A stretch of 8,411 nucleotides of DNA from Catenibacterium mitsuoka_A (GCF_964259225.1 NZ_CAXVKN010000080.1), one strand, 5' to 3'. Shown: positions 1 to 5,953, numbered from the stretch's first letter. Made by a program: numbers and translations. Notes: a model not told the origin generated them from the sequence alone.

Positions 1-10
1 TTGGAATAAA

Positions 11-49
11 GGACGATTAAATCACATTTTCGATTTAATCGTCCTTTTT
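11..49. terminator. Rho-independent terminator overlapping the stop codon of the 35-1669 gene
   Basis: A perfect 13-bp inverted repeat (11-23 GGACGATTAAATC, 32-44 its complement) closes an 8-base loop. On the plus strand it is followed by five T (45-49). On the minus strand it is followed by TTTATT, a weaker tail. The stop codon of the minus-strand gene (35-37) and its last two Asp codons lie inside the stem, so translation would run into the hairpin. It probably works in both directions, closing the minus-strand gene and perhaps a plus-strand gene beyond the left edge. Confidence 0.8.
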
Positions 50-1669
50 AGGTACACTATATAATTTGGCGCTTACTATCAACATCAAAATAGAAGTTAA
101 TTGAATAGAGATAATGTTTTTCTGTATTGTCTTATTGAGTTCTTCTAGCTGTTCATTTAGTGTATTGTAAGGCTTTATGAAGTTAAGCACAGGTGGAATA
201 CCCGCTTCTTTAAGCTTCTTATTGATATTATGTGATGGAATCATATAAAGGTAGGGATCATTGTTTTCATCTATCACAATAATAGAATTAATCAACCAGC
301 CGTTATGTTTATGATGGGTAGAATAAGAATAAATCTTTTGATTATTCTTAATATATTGGATGGCATATCCATCACCATATTCTTTAATTGAAGAATCATT
401 TTTTCTTGATAGTGGTACTAATAATGTTTGTGATTGAGGTTTAATAGAACGATTATTGATATCTTTAATATGAAAGATATCTAATACATTCTGATTCACA
501 CGTACACTATTAGGAATATTATGAAGAATATCTTCATCGAATTGCGCTTGAGATTCTACATAGAGAGAATTCTGTGAATCAATAAAGTTTTGTAGTTTCT
601 TTAATATATCACTCCAGCCTTGCTGATCTGTGACATATTCTCCTTTAAAGGAATCAATGACAACCATATTCTGCGTTTTTTCTTTTATTGACTGTAAAGT
701 TTTATATTCATACTGTGCTTTAGAGATAGAAGAATATAATACAGAAGTCATTACACATAATATACCTACTACAATCACTTTAAAACCAAATAAGACATAG
801 GATTTCATATCTATGAGGTGACTACCTACGATATATTGTTTAATTGAATGACTAGAAATATATAGATAGAATATGAATTCTATAAGGGCATATAAGGCTA
901 ATAGAATAAGAAATAACAGTCCTTCATACTTCAATAGTATCCAATGATTATTCCCATTATAACCAATCATAAAATCTGTAATAAGACATACAAACCAATA
1001 GAAGAATACTAAACTGTACCATTCTTGATGATCTAATTGATAGAGAATGGACTTTGAATTGATTCCATGGAGTTTATAGATACCTATATGTTTTTGATAA
1101 TCAATCATATCTAAAACTTTTAATAGAATTAAAGATAACAACAATACAACATAGAGGAAAGAATATTTCATAAGTATATCTTTAAGAAAAATAGAGTACT
1201 CTTCTTCATGTACAGTATTCTTTTGCACAATTATATTAGAATCATTACTTAAGTAACGCTGTATAGATTGATCATTTGTTAGCAAAGTAATTTCATAAAT
1301 ATGATGCCAGTTCTTTATTCTCTTATATGTGATTGTTTGTGAACCTGTTAGAGGAGAACCAAACTTTTTGATAGAGGGCTTGATAGGAAAACTAGTACTT
1401 GTTTCATAAACAAGTGATGTGTCATTCACATAGTTAGAGAAGTAGTAGGGGATATTTCTATTATCTAAGTATTGGGCTATGTCTTCTTTTTCTTCATTAC
1501 TTGTACCATATTTGAAGGATGCAAGTAGTGTATGATTAGAATGATTAATAGCGGATTGACTTTGTGTATAGAAATACATAACTGAATGATCTAATACAGA
1601 TATACACAGTAAGAATACCAACGAGATAAAGACAAAACATTTGAGAAGTCTTTTAATTACATCAATCAC
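35..1669 (-). CDS. Bacteriocin-associated integral membrane protein (DUF1430/FtsX-like), C-terminally short
   Basis: 544 codons. Visible layout: membrane segment at about residues 8-29; an extracytoplasmic domain 30-165; three membrane segments at about 168-187, 218-236 and 249-272; a further one at 291-313; a second extracytoplasmic domain 314-515; and one last helix at 519-537. The cytoplasmic sequence IGIYKLHGI (195-203), just after the second helix, resembles the loop found in FtsX/MacB-type permeases. This two-fold plan (helix, outer domain, three helices) matches the bacteriocin-associated membrane protein family, which usually works with an ABC ATPase and is thought to act in export or immunity. 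The second half stops after one helix, so about 100-150 C-terminal residues with two helices seem absent. No ATPase gene is adjacent on the visible side. The start is GTG at 1667-1669 and is poorly spaced from its Shine-Dalgarno sequence (see findings). Family assignment is by layout and sequence flavour; the gene may be a pseudogene. Confidence 0.6.
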   Translation of the reverse strand: MIDVIKRLLKCFVFISLVFLLCISVLDHSVMYFYTQSQSAINHSNHTLLASFKYGTSNEEKEDIAQYLDNRNIPYYFSNYVNDTSLVYETSTSFPIKPSIKKFGSPLTGSQTITYKRIKNWHHIYEITLLTNDQSIQRYLSNDSNIIVQKNTVHEEEYSIFLKDILMKYSFLYVVLLLSLILLKVLDMIDYQKHIGIYKLHGINSKSILYQLDHQEWYSLVFFYWFVCLITDFMIGYNGNNHWILLKYEGLLFLILLALYALIEFIFYLYISSHSIKQYIVGSHLIDMKSYVLFGFKVIVVGILCVMTSVLYSSISKAQYEYKTLQSIKEKTQNMVVIDSFKGEYVTDQQGWSDILKKLQNFIDSQNSLYVESQAQFDEDILHNIPNSVRVNQNVLDIFHIKDINNRSIKPQSQTLLVPLSRKNDSSIKEYGDGYAIQYIKNNQKIYSYSTHHKHNGWLINSIIVIDENNDPYLYMIPSHNINKKLKEAGIPPVLNFIKPYNTLNEQLEELNKTIQKNIISIQLTSILMLIVSAKLYSVPKKDD

Positions 1670-1676
1670 TCCTTTT
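1670..1676 (-). promoter_or_regulatory. Ribosome binding site of the 35-1669 gene, badly placed for its GTG start
   Basis: On the minus strand the sequence reads AAAAGGA directly followed by GTG (1667-1669), leaving no spacer. The AGGAG core instead sits about six bases from an ATG at 1660-1662, in another frame and followed at once by TAA. The true start is therefore uncertain. Confidence 0.5.
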
Positions 1677-1739
1677 ATATTATCTACTATAAAAATAACA
1701 CTTTATAATAAAGATATTCAATGAAAATCATATTTTCAG

Positions 1740-1785
1740 AAAAAAAAACAAAATAAAAGAGTTGTAATGATTTCATTACAACTCT
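1740..1785 (-). terminator. Rho-independent terminator of gdhA
   Basis: 13-bp perfect inverted repeat, 1758-1770 (AGAGTTGTAATGA) with 1773-1785, lying just after the gdhA stop codon at 1794. Reading on the minus strand, the stem is followed by a long T-rich tract (complement of the A-rich run 1740-1757). This is a textbook intrinsic terminator that separates gdhA from the membrane protein gene downstream. Confidence 0.92.
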
Positions 1786-1793
1786 AATAGATA

Positions 1794-3137
1794 TTAATAG
1801 TTACCCTGAGCAATCATGGCATCTACAACTTTTTCAAATCCTGCAATATTTGCACCTTTGATTAAGTCATAACCTAAGCCATACTTTTTGGCTGCTGCAA
1901 CAGAGTTATTGTAGATATCTACCATGATAGTATGTAGTTTTGCATCTACTTCTTCTTTAGTCCAGCTATAACGCATTGAGTTCTGACTCATTTCAAGTGC
2001 AGAAACTGCAACACCACCAGCATTTGCTGCCTTTGCAGGTGCTAAAGTACCTTCATGACCTGTGAAGTATGCAATAGCTTCTGGAGTAGTAGGCATATTA
2101 GCACCTTCGATAATATACTTACATCCGTTTTCTACTAACTTCTTAGCATCTTCTTCTTCGATTTCATTCTGTGTTGCACAAGGGAATGCCATATCACACT
2201 TAACACCCCAAGGTTTTTCTCCTGGATGGAATTCAGCACCGAACTTTTCAGCATAGTCTTTTAACTTAACATCGTTCTTAGTTCTGATTTCAACAAGGAA
2301 GTCCCATTTTTCCTGAGTATTGACACCTTCTGCATCATATACATAACCATCTCTACCAGAAATAGTAACAACCTTAGCACCAAATTCAGTTGCTTTCTGA
2401 GCAACACCCCATGCAACGTTACCATATCCAGAACATGCAATAGTCTTGCCTTCATAGCTGTCATTGAAATGTTTTAATACTTCATTACCATAATAAACAG
2501 CACCAAAACCAGTCGCTTCAGGACGAATTAAGCTTCCACCAAATGGTAAAGCCTTACCAGTTAAAACACCGTTTTCATAAGCATCTTTAATTCTCTTATA
2601 CTGTCCAAATAAGTATCCGATTTCTCTTCCACCTACACCGATATCACCAGCAGGTACGTCTACGCTAGGACCGATATGACGGTATAATTCAGTCATGAAT
2701 GACTGACAGAAACGCATTACTTCAGCATCACTCTTACCTTGTGGATCAAAGTCAGAACCACCTTTACCACCACCGATAGGTAAAGTTGTAAGAGAGTTCT
2801 TTAAAATCTGTTCAAGACCTAAGAATTTAATAATACCTAGGTTTACTGAAGGATGGAATCTTAAACCACCTTTGTAAGGACCGATTGCGCTAGAGAACTG
2901 TACACGGTAACCTCTGTTCACAATAGTCTTACCTTCATCATTAACCCAAGGGACTTTAAACATAATAACTCTTTCAGGTTCAGTAAATCTTTCAAGAATC
3001 GCCATATTTTCATATTCAGGGTGTGCTTCAATAACTGGTTCCAAACTCTTTAAGATGTTTGTAGCCGCTTCGATGAATTCTGGCTGATCAGCATTCTTTT
3101 CTTTTAATTCTGTTAAAACCTTATCAACATATTTCAT
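1794..3137 (-). CDS. gdhA: Glutamate dehydrogenase, hexameric, probably NADP-dependent
   Basis: 447 residues, full length for the bacterial hexameric small-subunit type. It catalyses reversible amination of 2-oxoglutarate to glutamate in the cytoplasm. The substrate domain shows GPYKGGLRFHPSV (Lys89), Lys113, PIGGGKGG (catalytic Lys125) and VPAGDIGVGG (catalytic Asp165), the same numbering as in Clostridium symbiosum GDH. The coenzyme domain has the Rossmann turn GYGNVA at 237-242. At the end of the next strand the sequence is SGRDGYVYD (260-268); Arg262, in place of the Pro of the NAD-dependent C. symbiosum enzyme, could bind the 2'-phosphate of NADP. This is inference from one residue. Ser379 is the likely substrate gamma-carboxylate ligand. 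The start ATG (3135-3137) lies 8 bases after a perfect AAGGAGG (3146-3152). The gene is a single unit with its own terminator. Confidence 0.97.
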   Translation of the reverse strand: MKYVDKVLTELKEKNADQPEFIEAATNILKSLEPVIEAHPEYENMAILERFTEPERVIMFKVPWVNDEGKTIVNRGYRVQFSSAIGPYKGGLRFHPSVNLGIIKFLGLEQILKNSLTTLPIGGGKGGSDFDPQGKSDAEVMRFCQSFMTELYRHIGPSVDVPAGDIGVGGREIGYLFGQYKRIKDAYENGVLTGKALPFGGSLIRPEATGFGAVYYGNEVLKHFNDSYEGKTIACSGYGNVAWGVAQKATEFGAKVVTISGRDGYVYDAEGVNTQEKWDFLVEIRTKNDVKLKDYAEKFGAEFHPGEKPWGVKCDMAFPCATQNEIEEEDAKKLVENGCKYIIEGANMPTTPEAIAYFTGHEGTLAPAKAANAGGVAVSALEMSQNSMRYSWTKEEVDAKLHTIMVDIYNNSVAAAKKYGLGYDLIKGANIAGFEKVVDAMIAQGNY

Positions 3138-3158
3138 AACGAAATCCTCCTTAAATTA

Positions 3159-3187
3159 ATTATATTATGCGTATGATAGGATTTCTA
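3159..3187 (-). promoter_or_regulatory. Candidate gdhA promoter
   Basis: On the minus strand a consensus TATAAT (3159-3164) is preceded, 17 bases upstream, by TAGAAA (3182-3187; 4 of 6 matches to TTGACA). The start site would fall almost on the Shine-Dalgarno sequence, giving a very short leader. That, and the weak -35 box, makes the call tentative. Confidence 0.35.
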
Positions 3188-3310
3188 TAAAATAAGAAAT
3201 TATTATCACAAAGATAAAATAAGGGTTAAAGTAATAAAAAACTAGAAATTATTGTTTTTGTCTAAAAAATAGGCAGGAAATTCTAGCTTGATAGGTGACA
3301 AGATGAAAGC

Positions 3311-3319
3311 TGATATAAT
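3311..3319 (+). promoter_or_regulatory. Extended -10 promoter, distal, upstream of the zinc-ribbon gene
   Basis: TGATATAAT is a perfect extended -10 element (TGn + TATAAT). A TTGATA at 3288-3293 is 20 bases away, too far for a good -35 box, so recognition would depend on the TG extension. It lies 38 bases upstream of a second element of the same type. Confidence 0.45.
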
Positions 3320-3348
3320 GATTGATGTACTATATATTTTTGGGGGGA

Positions 3349-3357
3349 TGGTATAAT
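3349..3357 (+). promoter_or_regulatory. Extended -10 promoter, proximal, of the zinc-ribbon gene
   Basis: TGGTATAAT is a perfect extended -10 (TGn + TATAAT), 40 bases before the start codon and 25 before the Shine-Dalgarno sequence. No -35 box stands at the usual distance. It is enclosed by an 8-bp inverted repeat, CTATATAT (3330-3337) and ATATATAG (3360-3367), which may be an operator or a chance feature of AT-rich DNA. A run of six G lies at 3342-3347. Confidence 0.6.
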
Positions 3358-3397
3358 ACATATATAGAAAACTTTTTTTGTTGGAGGAGGGATTGAA

Positions 3398-3634
3398 ATG
3401 GAATTTGATAAATGTCCTTATTGTTCAGGTAAATTGAATCATGGCTATATCAAAACAAGAGGAGAGGCTTTGACATGGTCAACGGATTCTAAAATACCAG
3501 TTTTTCCAGATTGCTGGCATTATTTACAGGAAGATGTCAAATTAGGTAATTTCCATTATTTCAAAGGTGATAAAATCGATGCATACAGATGTGATACATG
3601 TCATGTCATTATCATAGCCGACAACAAGGAATAA
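3398..3634 (+). CDS. Small zinc-ribbon protein, DUF6487-like
   Basis: 78 residues, no signal peptide or membrane segment, so probably cytoplasmic. Two CxxC pairs, CPYC at residues 6-9 and CDTC at 65-68, would form a zinc ribbon. The first is followed by a hydrophilic strand pattern (GKLNHGYIKTRGEALTWS), as in the DUF6487 family of putative zinc-ribbon proteins, whose function is not known. An additional Cys39 and His41 (DCWH) lie in the middle. The start is supported by a strong GGAGGAGG (3383-3390) with 7 bases of spacing, and by the extended -10 promoter upstream. The gene stands alone, divergent from gdhA and convergent with the channel gene. No role can be inferred from its neighbours. 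Confidence 0.85.
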   Translation: MEFDKCPYCSGKLNHGYIKTRGEALTWSTDSKIPVFPDCWHYLQEDVKLGNFHYFKGDKIDAYRCDTCHVIIIADNKE

Positions 3635-3664
3635 AAAAAAGAGCACCACATTATTGTGATGCTC
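3633..3664 (-). terminator. Terminator of the aquaporin gene, shared with the convergent zinc-ribbon gene
   Basis: Arms 3641-3650 (GAGCACCACA) and 3655-3664 (TGTGATGCTC) enclose TTAT. On the minus strand all ten pairs form, one of them a G-U, followed by eight U (complement of the A run 3633-3640). On the plus strand one C-A mismatch remains and the T tail is weak, so it works mainly for the channel gene. Confidence 0.88.
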
Positions 3665-3687
3665 ATTAGATTTTTGAATCAGTTGAG

Positions 3688-4416
3688 TTATGCAATCTTT
3701 TCGCCTTTTAATAACTTATAAACGATATAAGCGACTAAAGCACCAATAAGTGGTGATAATAAAAATACCCATAACTGATTAAGTGCAGTGCCTTTGCCAA
3801 GTATCTTCATAATAACTGCTGGACCAAATGATCTTGCAGGGTTAATAGAAGCACCGGTAAATGGAATACCTAAAATAGTGACAAGTGTTAAAGCACCACC
3901 AATTAATAATCCAGATAGTCTTTCTAATCTTTCATCATTTACTACATTTAAGTACACTAATACAAATACAAAAGTTAATACAGCTTCTACAAGAATAGCA
4001 CCCTTTACATCTAATGAAATCATACTTAAAGAACTATAACCTGTCTGTCCAATACCTAAAGTGGTAATAGATACACTAGGAATACATTTAAGAATACCAA
4101 GTAGTAATCCACTTGCAAGAAGTGCACCTAATAGTTGTGCCACAATATAAAGGAACATTTCTACGAGAGAGATAGCTCCATTAAAATACATTGCGATAGA
4201 CACTGCTGGATTGACATGTGCTCCTGAAATAGAAGAGAACATATAATAAACAAATGTCATTGCAAGACCAAATACAACTGCAATACCGATAATACCTGCT
4301 ACTGTACTATATGTAGAACCTAATCCTGTAGATCCAAGTAATGCATAAGCTGTAGTACCTAGAAATACAAGTAGGAAAGTACCAAGTAGTTCAGATAGAA
4401 ATTTCTTGATTTTCAT
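3688..4416 (-). CDS. Aquaporin / MIP-family channel
   Basis: 242 residues, the usual length for AqpZ-type channels, with six membrane helices. Both pore signatures are present: SGAHVNPAVS (NPA at 69-71) and TGASINPARSFGPA (NPA at 192-194, followed by Arg195 of the selectivity filter). Aligning by spacing with E. coli AqpZ gives filter residues Phe49, Thr180, Ala189 and Arg195. The His and Thr that make AqpZ water-specific are replaced by Thr and Ala, and the Trp/Gly/Phe set of GlpF is also absent. The substrate (water, glycerol or another small neutral solute) therefore stays open. There is no glycerol kinase gene nearby to support a GlpF role. The start ATG lies 6 bases after GGAGG (4423-4427). 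It is a single-gene unit with its own promoter and terminator. Confidence 0.93.
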   Translation of the reverse strand: MKIKKFLSELLGTFLLVFLGTTAYALLGSTGLGSTYSTVAGIIGIAVVFGLAMTFVYYMFSSISGAHVNPAVSIAMYFNGAISLVEMFLYIVAQLLGALLASGLLLGILKCIPSVSITTLGIGQTGYSSLSMISLDVKGAILVEAVLTFVFVLVYLNVVNDERLERLSGLLIGGALTLVTILGIPFTGASINPARSFGPAVIMKILGKGTALNQLWVFLLSPLIGALVAYIVYKLLKGEKIA

Positions 4417-4444
4417 TGAATACCTCCAATATTTTTATGAAATG

Positions 4445-4473
4445 AGTGTAAGACAAATTCAATAACTTGTCAA
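4445..4473 (-). promoter_or_regulatory. Promoter of the aquaporin gene
   Basis: On the minus strand a perfect TTGACA (4468-4473) is followed after 17 bases by TACACT (4445-4450; 4 of 6 matches to TATAAT). It points at the channel gene with a short leader. Its -35 box overlaps that of a promoter on the other strand. Confidence 0.6.
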
Positions 4474-4495
4474 ATGATCCTAATCCATGTAGAAT
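4467..4495 (+). promoter_or_regulatory. Promoter of the PH-like membrane protein gene
   Basis: TTGTCA (4467-4472, 5 of 6) and TAGAAT (4490-4495, 5 of 6) are separated by 17 bases. The transcript would start about 11 bases before the start codon, close to the GGAGG, so the leader would be very short. That leaves the call tentative. Confidence 0.45.
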
Positions 4496-4512
4496 GTGAA
4501 ATGGAGGAAAAA

Positions 4513-4905
4513 ATGAAAAAATTCAAAGATTTTAGAGTAACAGTATTTATGATTATCATGATTCCTGCATTACTCGCATTATCTATTTATTCCAAAGTTG
4601 TATGGCATTCACAGATGCGTTTTGTCTTAGCTCTTATTATGACAATCACTATCGCATTAATCTGTCTTGCTGGCTATAATCTTCACTTATATAGCGATAT
4701 TATCATGATATATACATGGAAATATGTCGCATTACTTCCAGAAATGATTGAAGTAAAGGATATTAAATCAATCAAGGCAGTAAGTAAACATAAGATCAAG
4801 ATTGCGCATAAGTATATTTCTTATGCTTATGTGAGTAATAGTGAAGAGTTCATGGAAAACTATCAATTATTACAGGAATCTGCACAAGAACAAGAGAATA
4901 TGTAA
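4513..4905 (+). CDS. Two-pass membrane protein with a PH-like C-terminal region, unknown function
   Basis: 130 residues. The start is the ATG at 4513, 5 bases after GGAGG (4503-4507). An in-frame ATG at 4474 has no ribosome binding site and overlaps the promoter region, so it is not used here. Two membrane helices at about 9-27 and 36-55 are followed by a basic, beta-rich cytoplasmic part (60-122). The order of its strands and the ending YISYAYVSNSEEFMENY resemble small bacterial PH-domain membrane proteins, where a 'YVS-x-EEF' stretch often ends the domain. This likeness is by eye only. The gene is divergent from the aquaporin gene with a shared promoter region, which may mean common control, and it has its own terminator. 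I do not recognise a named family. Confidence 0.75.
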   Translation: MKKFKDFRVTVFMIIMIPALLALSIYSKVVWHSQMRFVLALIMTITIALICLAGYNLHLYSDIIMIYTWKYVALLPEMIEVKDIKSIKAVSKHKIKIAHKYISYAYVSNSEEFMENYQLLQESAQEQENM

Positions 4906-4914
4906 AATCATGTG

Positions 4915-4950
4915 AAATACCAAATGGGCATCTATTTGGTGTTTTCTTTT
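4915..4950 (+). terminator. Terminator of the PH-like membrane protein gene
   Basis: ACCAAAT (4919-4925) pairs with ATTTGGT (4934-4940), and the stem extends outward through one G-U and three A-U pairs. A GTTTTCTTTT tract follows. It lies 10 bases after the stop codon. Confidence 0.85.
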
Positions 4951-4986
4951 ACTAAAAAACCATATAGTCGTATGTGACTATATGGT
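4951..4986 (-). terminator. Terminator of the small three-pass membrane protein gene
   Basis: An 11-bp perfect stem, 4959-4969 (ACCATATAGTC) with 4976-4986, around GTATGT. On the minus strand it is followed by TTTTTT (complement of 4954-4959). It lies directly after the stop codon at 4991 and back to back with the plus-strand terminator at 4915-4950. Confidence 0.87.
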
Positions 4987-4990
4987 CTGA

Positions 4991-5254
4991 TTATTTCTCT
5001 TTGAGTACAGTATACATATTAACTAAAGATAATATGATAGATATACCGAAGAATAGTGTATTGAGACTACTGGAACTTATACCCAATTCATCTATAAGAA
5101 TAGCTGTGTTCCATAAAGATATTGCCGCAGATATAGAAATACCTAAAGAAATCAAAACAAGTAGTACGCTATTATTACGATTACGTTTGATAAATAGGAA
5201 TAAGAGTAACTGTAGAATCAATACAATTAAGAAGTAAATAATAGTTGTAGTCAT
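4991..5254 (-). CDS. Small three-pass membrane protein, unknown function
   Basis: 87 residues with three hydrophobic helices at about 4-22, 29-49 and 65-84. A basic turn (KRNRNN, 23-28) between the first two suggests that this loop is cytoplasmic. A frame of similar length exists on the plus strand, but this one has a strong ribosome binding site (AGAAAGGAG at 5262-5270, 7 bases from ATG), a good promoter upstream and a terminator just after its stop. This makes it the real gene. I do not recognise the family. It is a single-gene unit convergent with the PH-like protein gene. Confidence 0.8.
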   Translation of the reverse strand: MTTTIIYFLIVLILQLLLFLFIKRNRNNSVLLVLISLGISISAAISLWNTAILIDELGISSSSLNTLFFGISIILSLVNMYTVLKEK

Positions 5255-5290
5255 GATTCTTCTCCTTTCTTTATGCTAAGTATTTTTACA

Positions 5291-5319
5291 AATATATTGT
5301 ATCATAATAATAATATCAA
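5291..5319 (-). promoter_or_regulatory. Promoter of the small three-pass membrane protein gene
   Basis: On the minus strand TTGATA (5314-5319, 5 of 6) and TATATT (5291-5296, 5 of 6) are separated by exactly 17 bases. This gives a leader of about 30 bases before the start codon. Confidence 0.6.
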
Positions 5320-5353
5320 CGAATATATGTTTGAATAAGTATTGTAGAATGAA

Positions 5354-5376
5354 TAATGCATACATACAATGCATTA
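5354..5376. repeat. 8-bp inverted repeat with 7-base spacer
   Basis: TAATGCAT (5354-5361) and ATGCATTA (5369-5376) form a perfect inverted repeat around ACATACA. It lies about 35 bases upstream of the minus-strand promoter at 5291-5319 and has no T tract, so it is not a plain terminator. It could be a protein-binding site or chance. Otherwise nothing gene-like is seen in 5320-5437. Confidence 0.35.
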
Positions 5377-5400
5377 AAATTTTTACCTGTCTTTAGAAGT

Positions 5401-5413
5401 TATCACTATGTTT
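5401..5413 (+). repeat. 13-bp direct repeat, left copy
   Basis: TATCACTATGTTT occurs here and again at 5894-5906 in the same orientation. Both copies continue, after three extra T in this one, with AGA. The pair brackets the transposase relic and its two hairpins. It may be an old target duplication or part of a dispersed repeat. Confidence 0.5.
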
Positions 5414-5445
5414 TTTAGAACCTAATTAAATATCTTTTTGAAATT

Positions 5446-5468
5446 AAGCCGATTGTTTCGGCTTTTTT
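5446..5468 (+). terminator. Terminator-like hairpin at the 5' side of the transposase relic
   Basis: AAGCCGA (5446-5452) pairs with TCGGCTT (5458-5464) around TTGTT, and the T run extends to 5468. This is a good intrinsic terminator on the plus strand, but no plus-strand gene lies within 500 bases upstream. It may shield the insertion sequence from outside transcription or be left over from a lost gene. Confidence 0.7.
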
Positions 5469-5473
5469 ACGCT

Positions 5474-5809
5474 TTATATTTTCTAAAAAAGGCGCAGCTG
5501 AAAGGCCGTACTTACCTCTCTATTGTGGAGAACTACTACTTCCATGATAAGAGAGGTACAGCTCATCACACATATAAATTGCTTATTGAGAGAATACTGC
5601 AGTTCAGGGTGCTTAATAACAAATACAGCACATCAGATATTATGAAATTTATCGGAGAATTTGAGGTAGTTAAAGGTGAAACTAGATATATTAATACAAC
5701 TCAATCAAGTGATTTTATAATAGATTTAGCAAAGATAGCAGATCTTCCACTTACTAATTACTTCCTGACAGAAAGAGAAATAAAGAAAATATTCAATTAC
5801 AAAATATAA
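5474..5809 (+). pseudogene. IS1634-like transposase relic: N- and C-terminal pieces fused, middle deleted
   Basis: The frame is open from 5438 to the stop at 5807-5809, but the part that resembles a protein begins near 5477. The first piece (5480-5578) reads FLKKAQLKGRTYLSIVENYY and so on, the usual opening of IS1634-family transposases ('KGRTYLSIVE'). From about 5579 the frame continues with LLIERILQFRVLNNKYS and ends TNYFLTEREIKKIFNYKI. This resembles the C-terminal end of the same family, where a helix 'LLxxRILexkL...KYS' is followed by 'EIKKIF'. The whole is about 110 residues against roughly 550-600 for the family, so the catalytic core is gone. There is no good start codon: TTA stands where ATG would be expected, and no ribosome binding site is visible. 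It cannot be an active transposase. Family recognition is from memory of its conserved ends. Confidence 0.68.
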
Positions 5810-5845
5810 AATTAACTGTAGATTATTCATTTGTATAACATAAAG

Positions 5846-5888
5846 AAAGCAGCATGATATTCAAAAGCGAATTTCATACTGCTTTTTT
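5846..5888 (+). terminator. Terminator after the transposase relic
   Basis: A long interrupted stem: AAAGCAG (5846-5852) pairs with CTGCTTT (5879-5885), and inner ATGA/TCAT and ATTC/GAAT pairings close an AAAAGC loop. T run to 5888. It probably ended the transposase transcript and now also insulates the kdp operon. Confidence 0.82.
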
Positions 5889-5893
5889 AACAC

Positions 5894-5906
5894 TATCACT
5901 ATGTTT
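5894..5906 (+). repeat. 13-bp direct repeat, right copy
   Basis: Second copy of TATCACTATGTTT, six bases beyond the terminator at the right side of the transposase relic. The distance between copies is 493 bases. Confidence 0.5.
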
Positions 5907-5953
5907 AGATGCTGGATTTTAAAGTCAGCTTATTTTGCAATGTGAATATTTAG

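Noticed and set aside
2062..2464. Open frames on both strands inside gdhA (plus 2062-2256, minus 2261-2464)
   Set aside because: They lie within a strongly conserved gene in other frames, have no ribosome binding sites and show no protein-like features.
3242..3286. Inverted repeat CTAGAA (3242-3247) and TTCTAG (3281-3286) in the gdhA upstream region
   Set aside because: Only six base pairs across a 33-base gap, with no T tract or promoter relation.
3318..3356. A 12-residue leader ORF starting ATGATTGATGTA
   Set aside because: No ribosome binding site, and its ATG overlaps the distal -10 box so it would not be on that transcript.
3788..4039. Plus-strand open frame opposite the aquaporin gene
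   Set aside because: It is antisense to a conserved channel gene and has no ribosome binding site; its composition mirrors the hydrophobic codons of the other strand.
4974..5237. Plus-strand open frame of 87 codons opposite the small three-pass protein
   Set aside because: No ribosome binding site, and its start lies in a terminator stem. The minus-strand frame has promoter, ribosome binding site and terminator.
5348..5831. 10-base inverted repeat (AATGAATAAT 5348-5357 and 5822-5831) as terminal repeats of the IS relic
   Set aside because: The match does not extend by even one base on either side and the sequence is AT-only apart from one G/C pair, so chance is likely.
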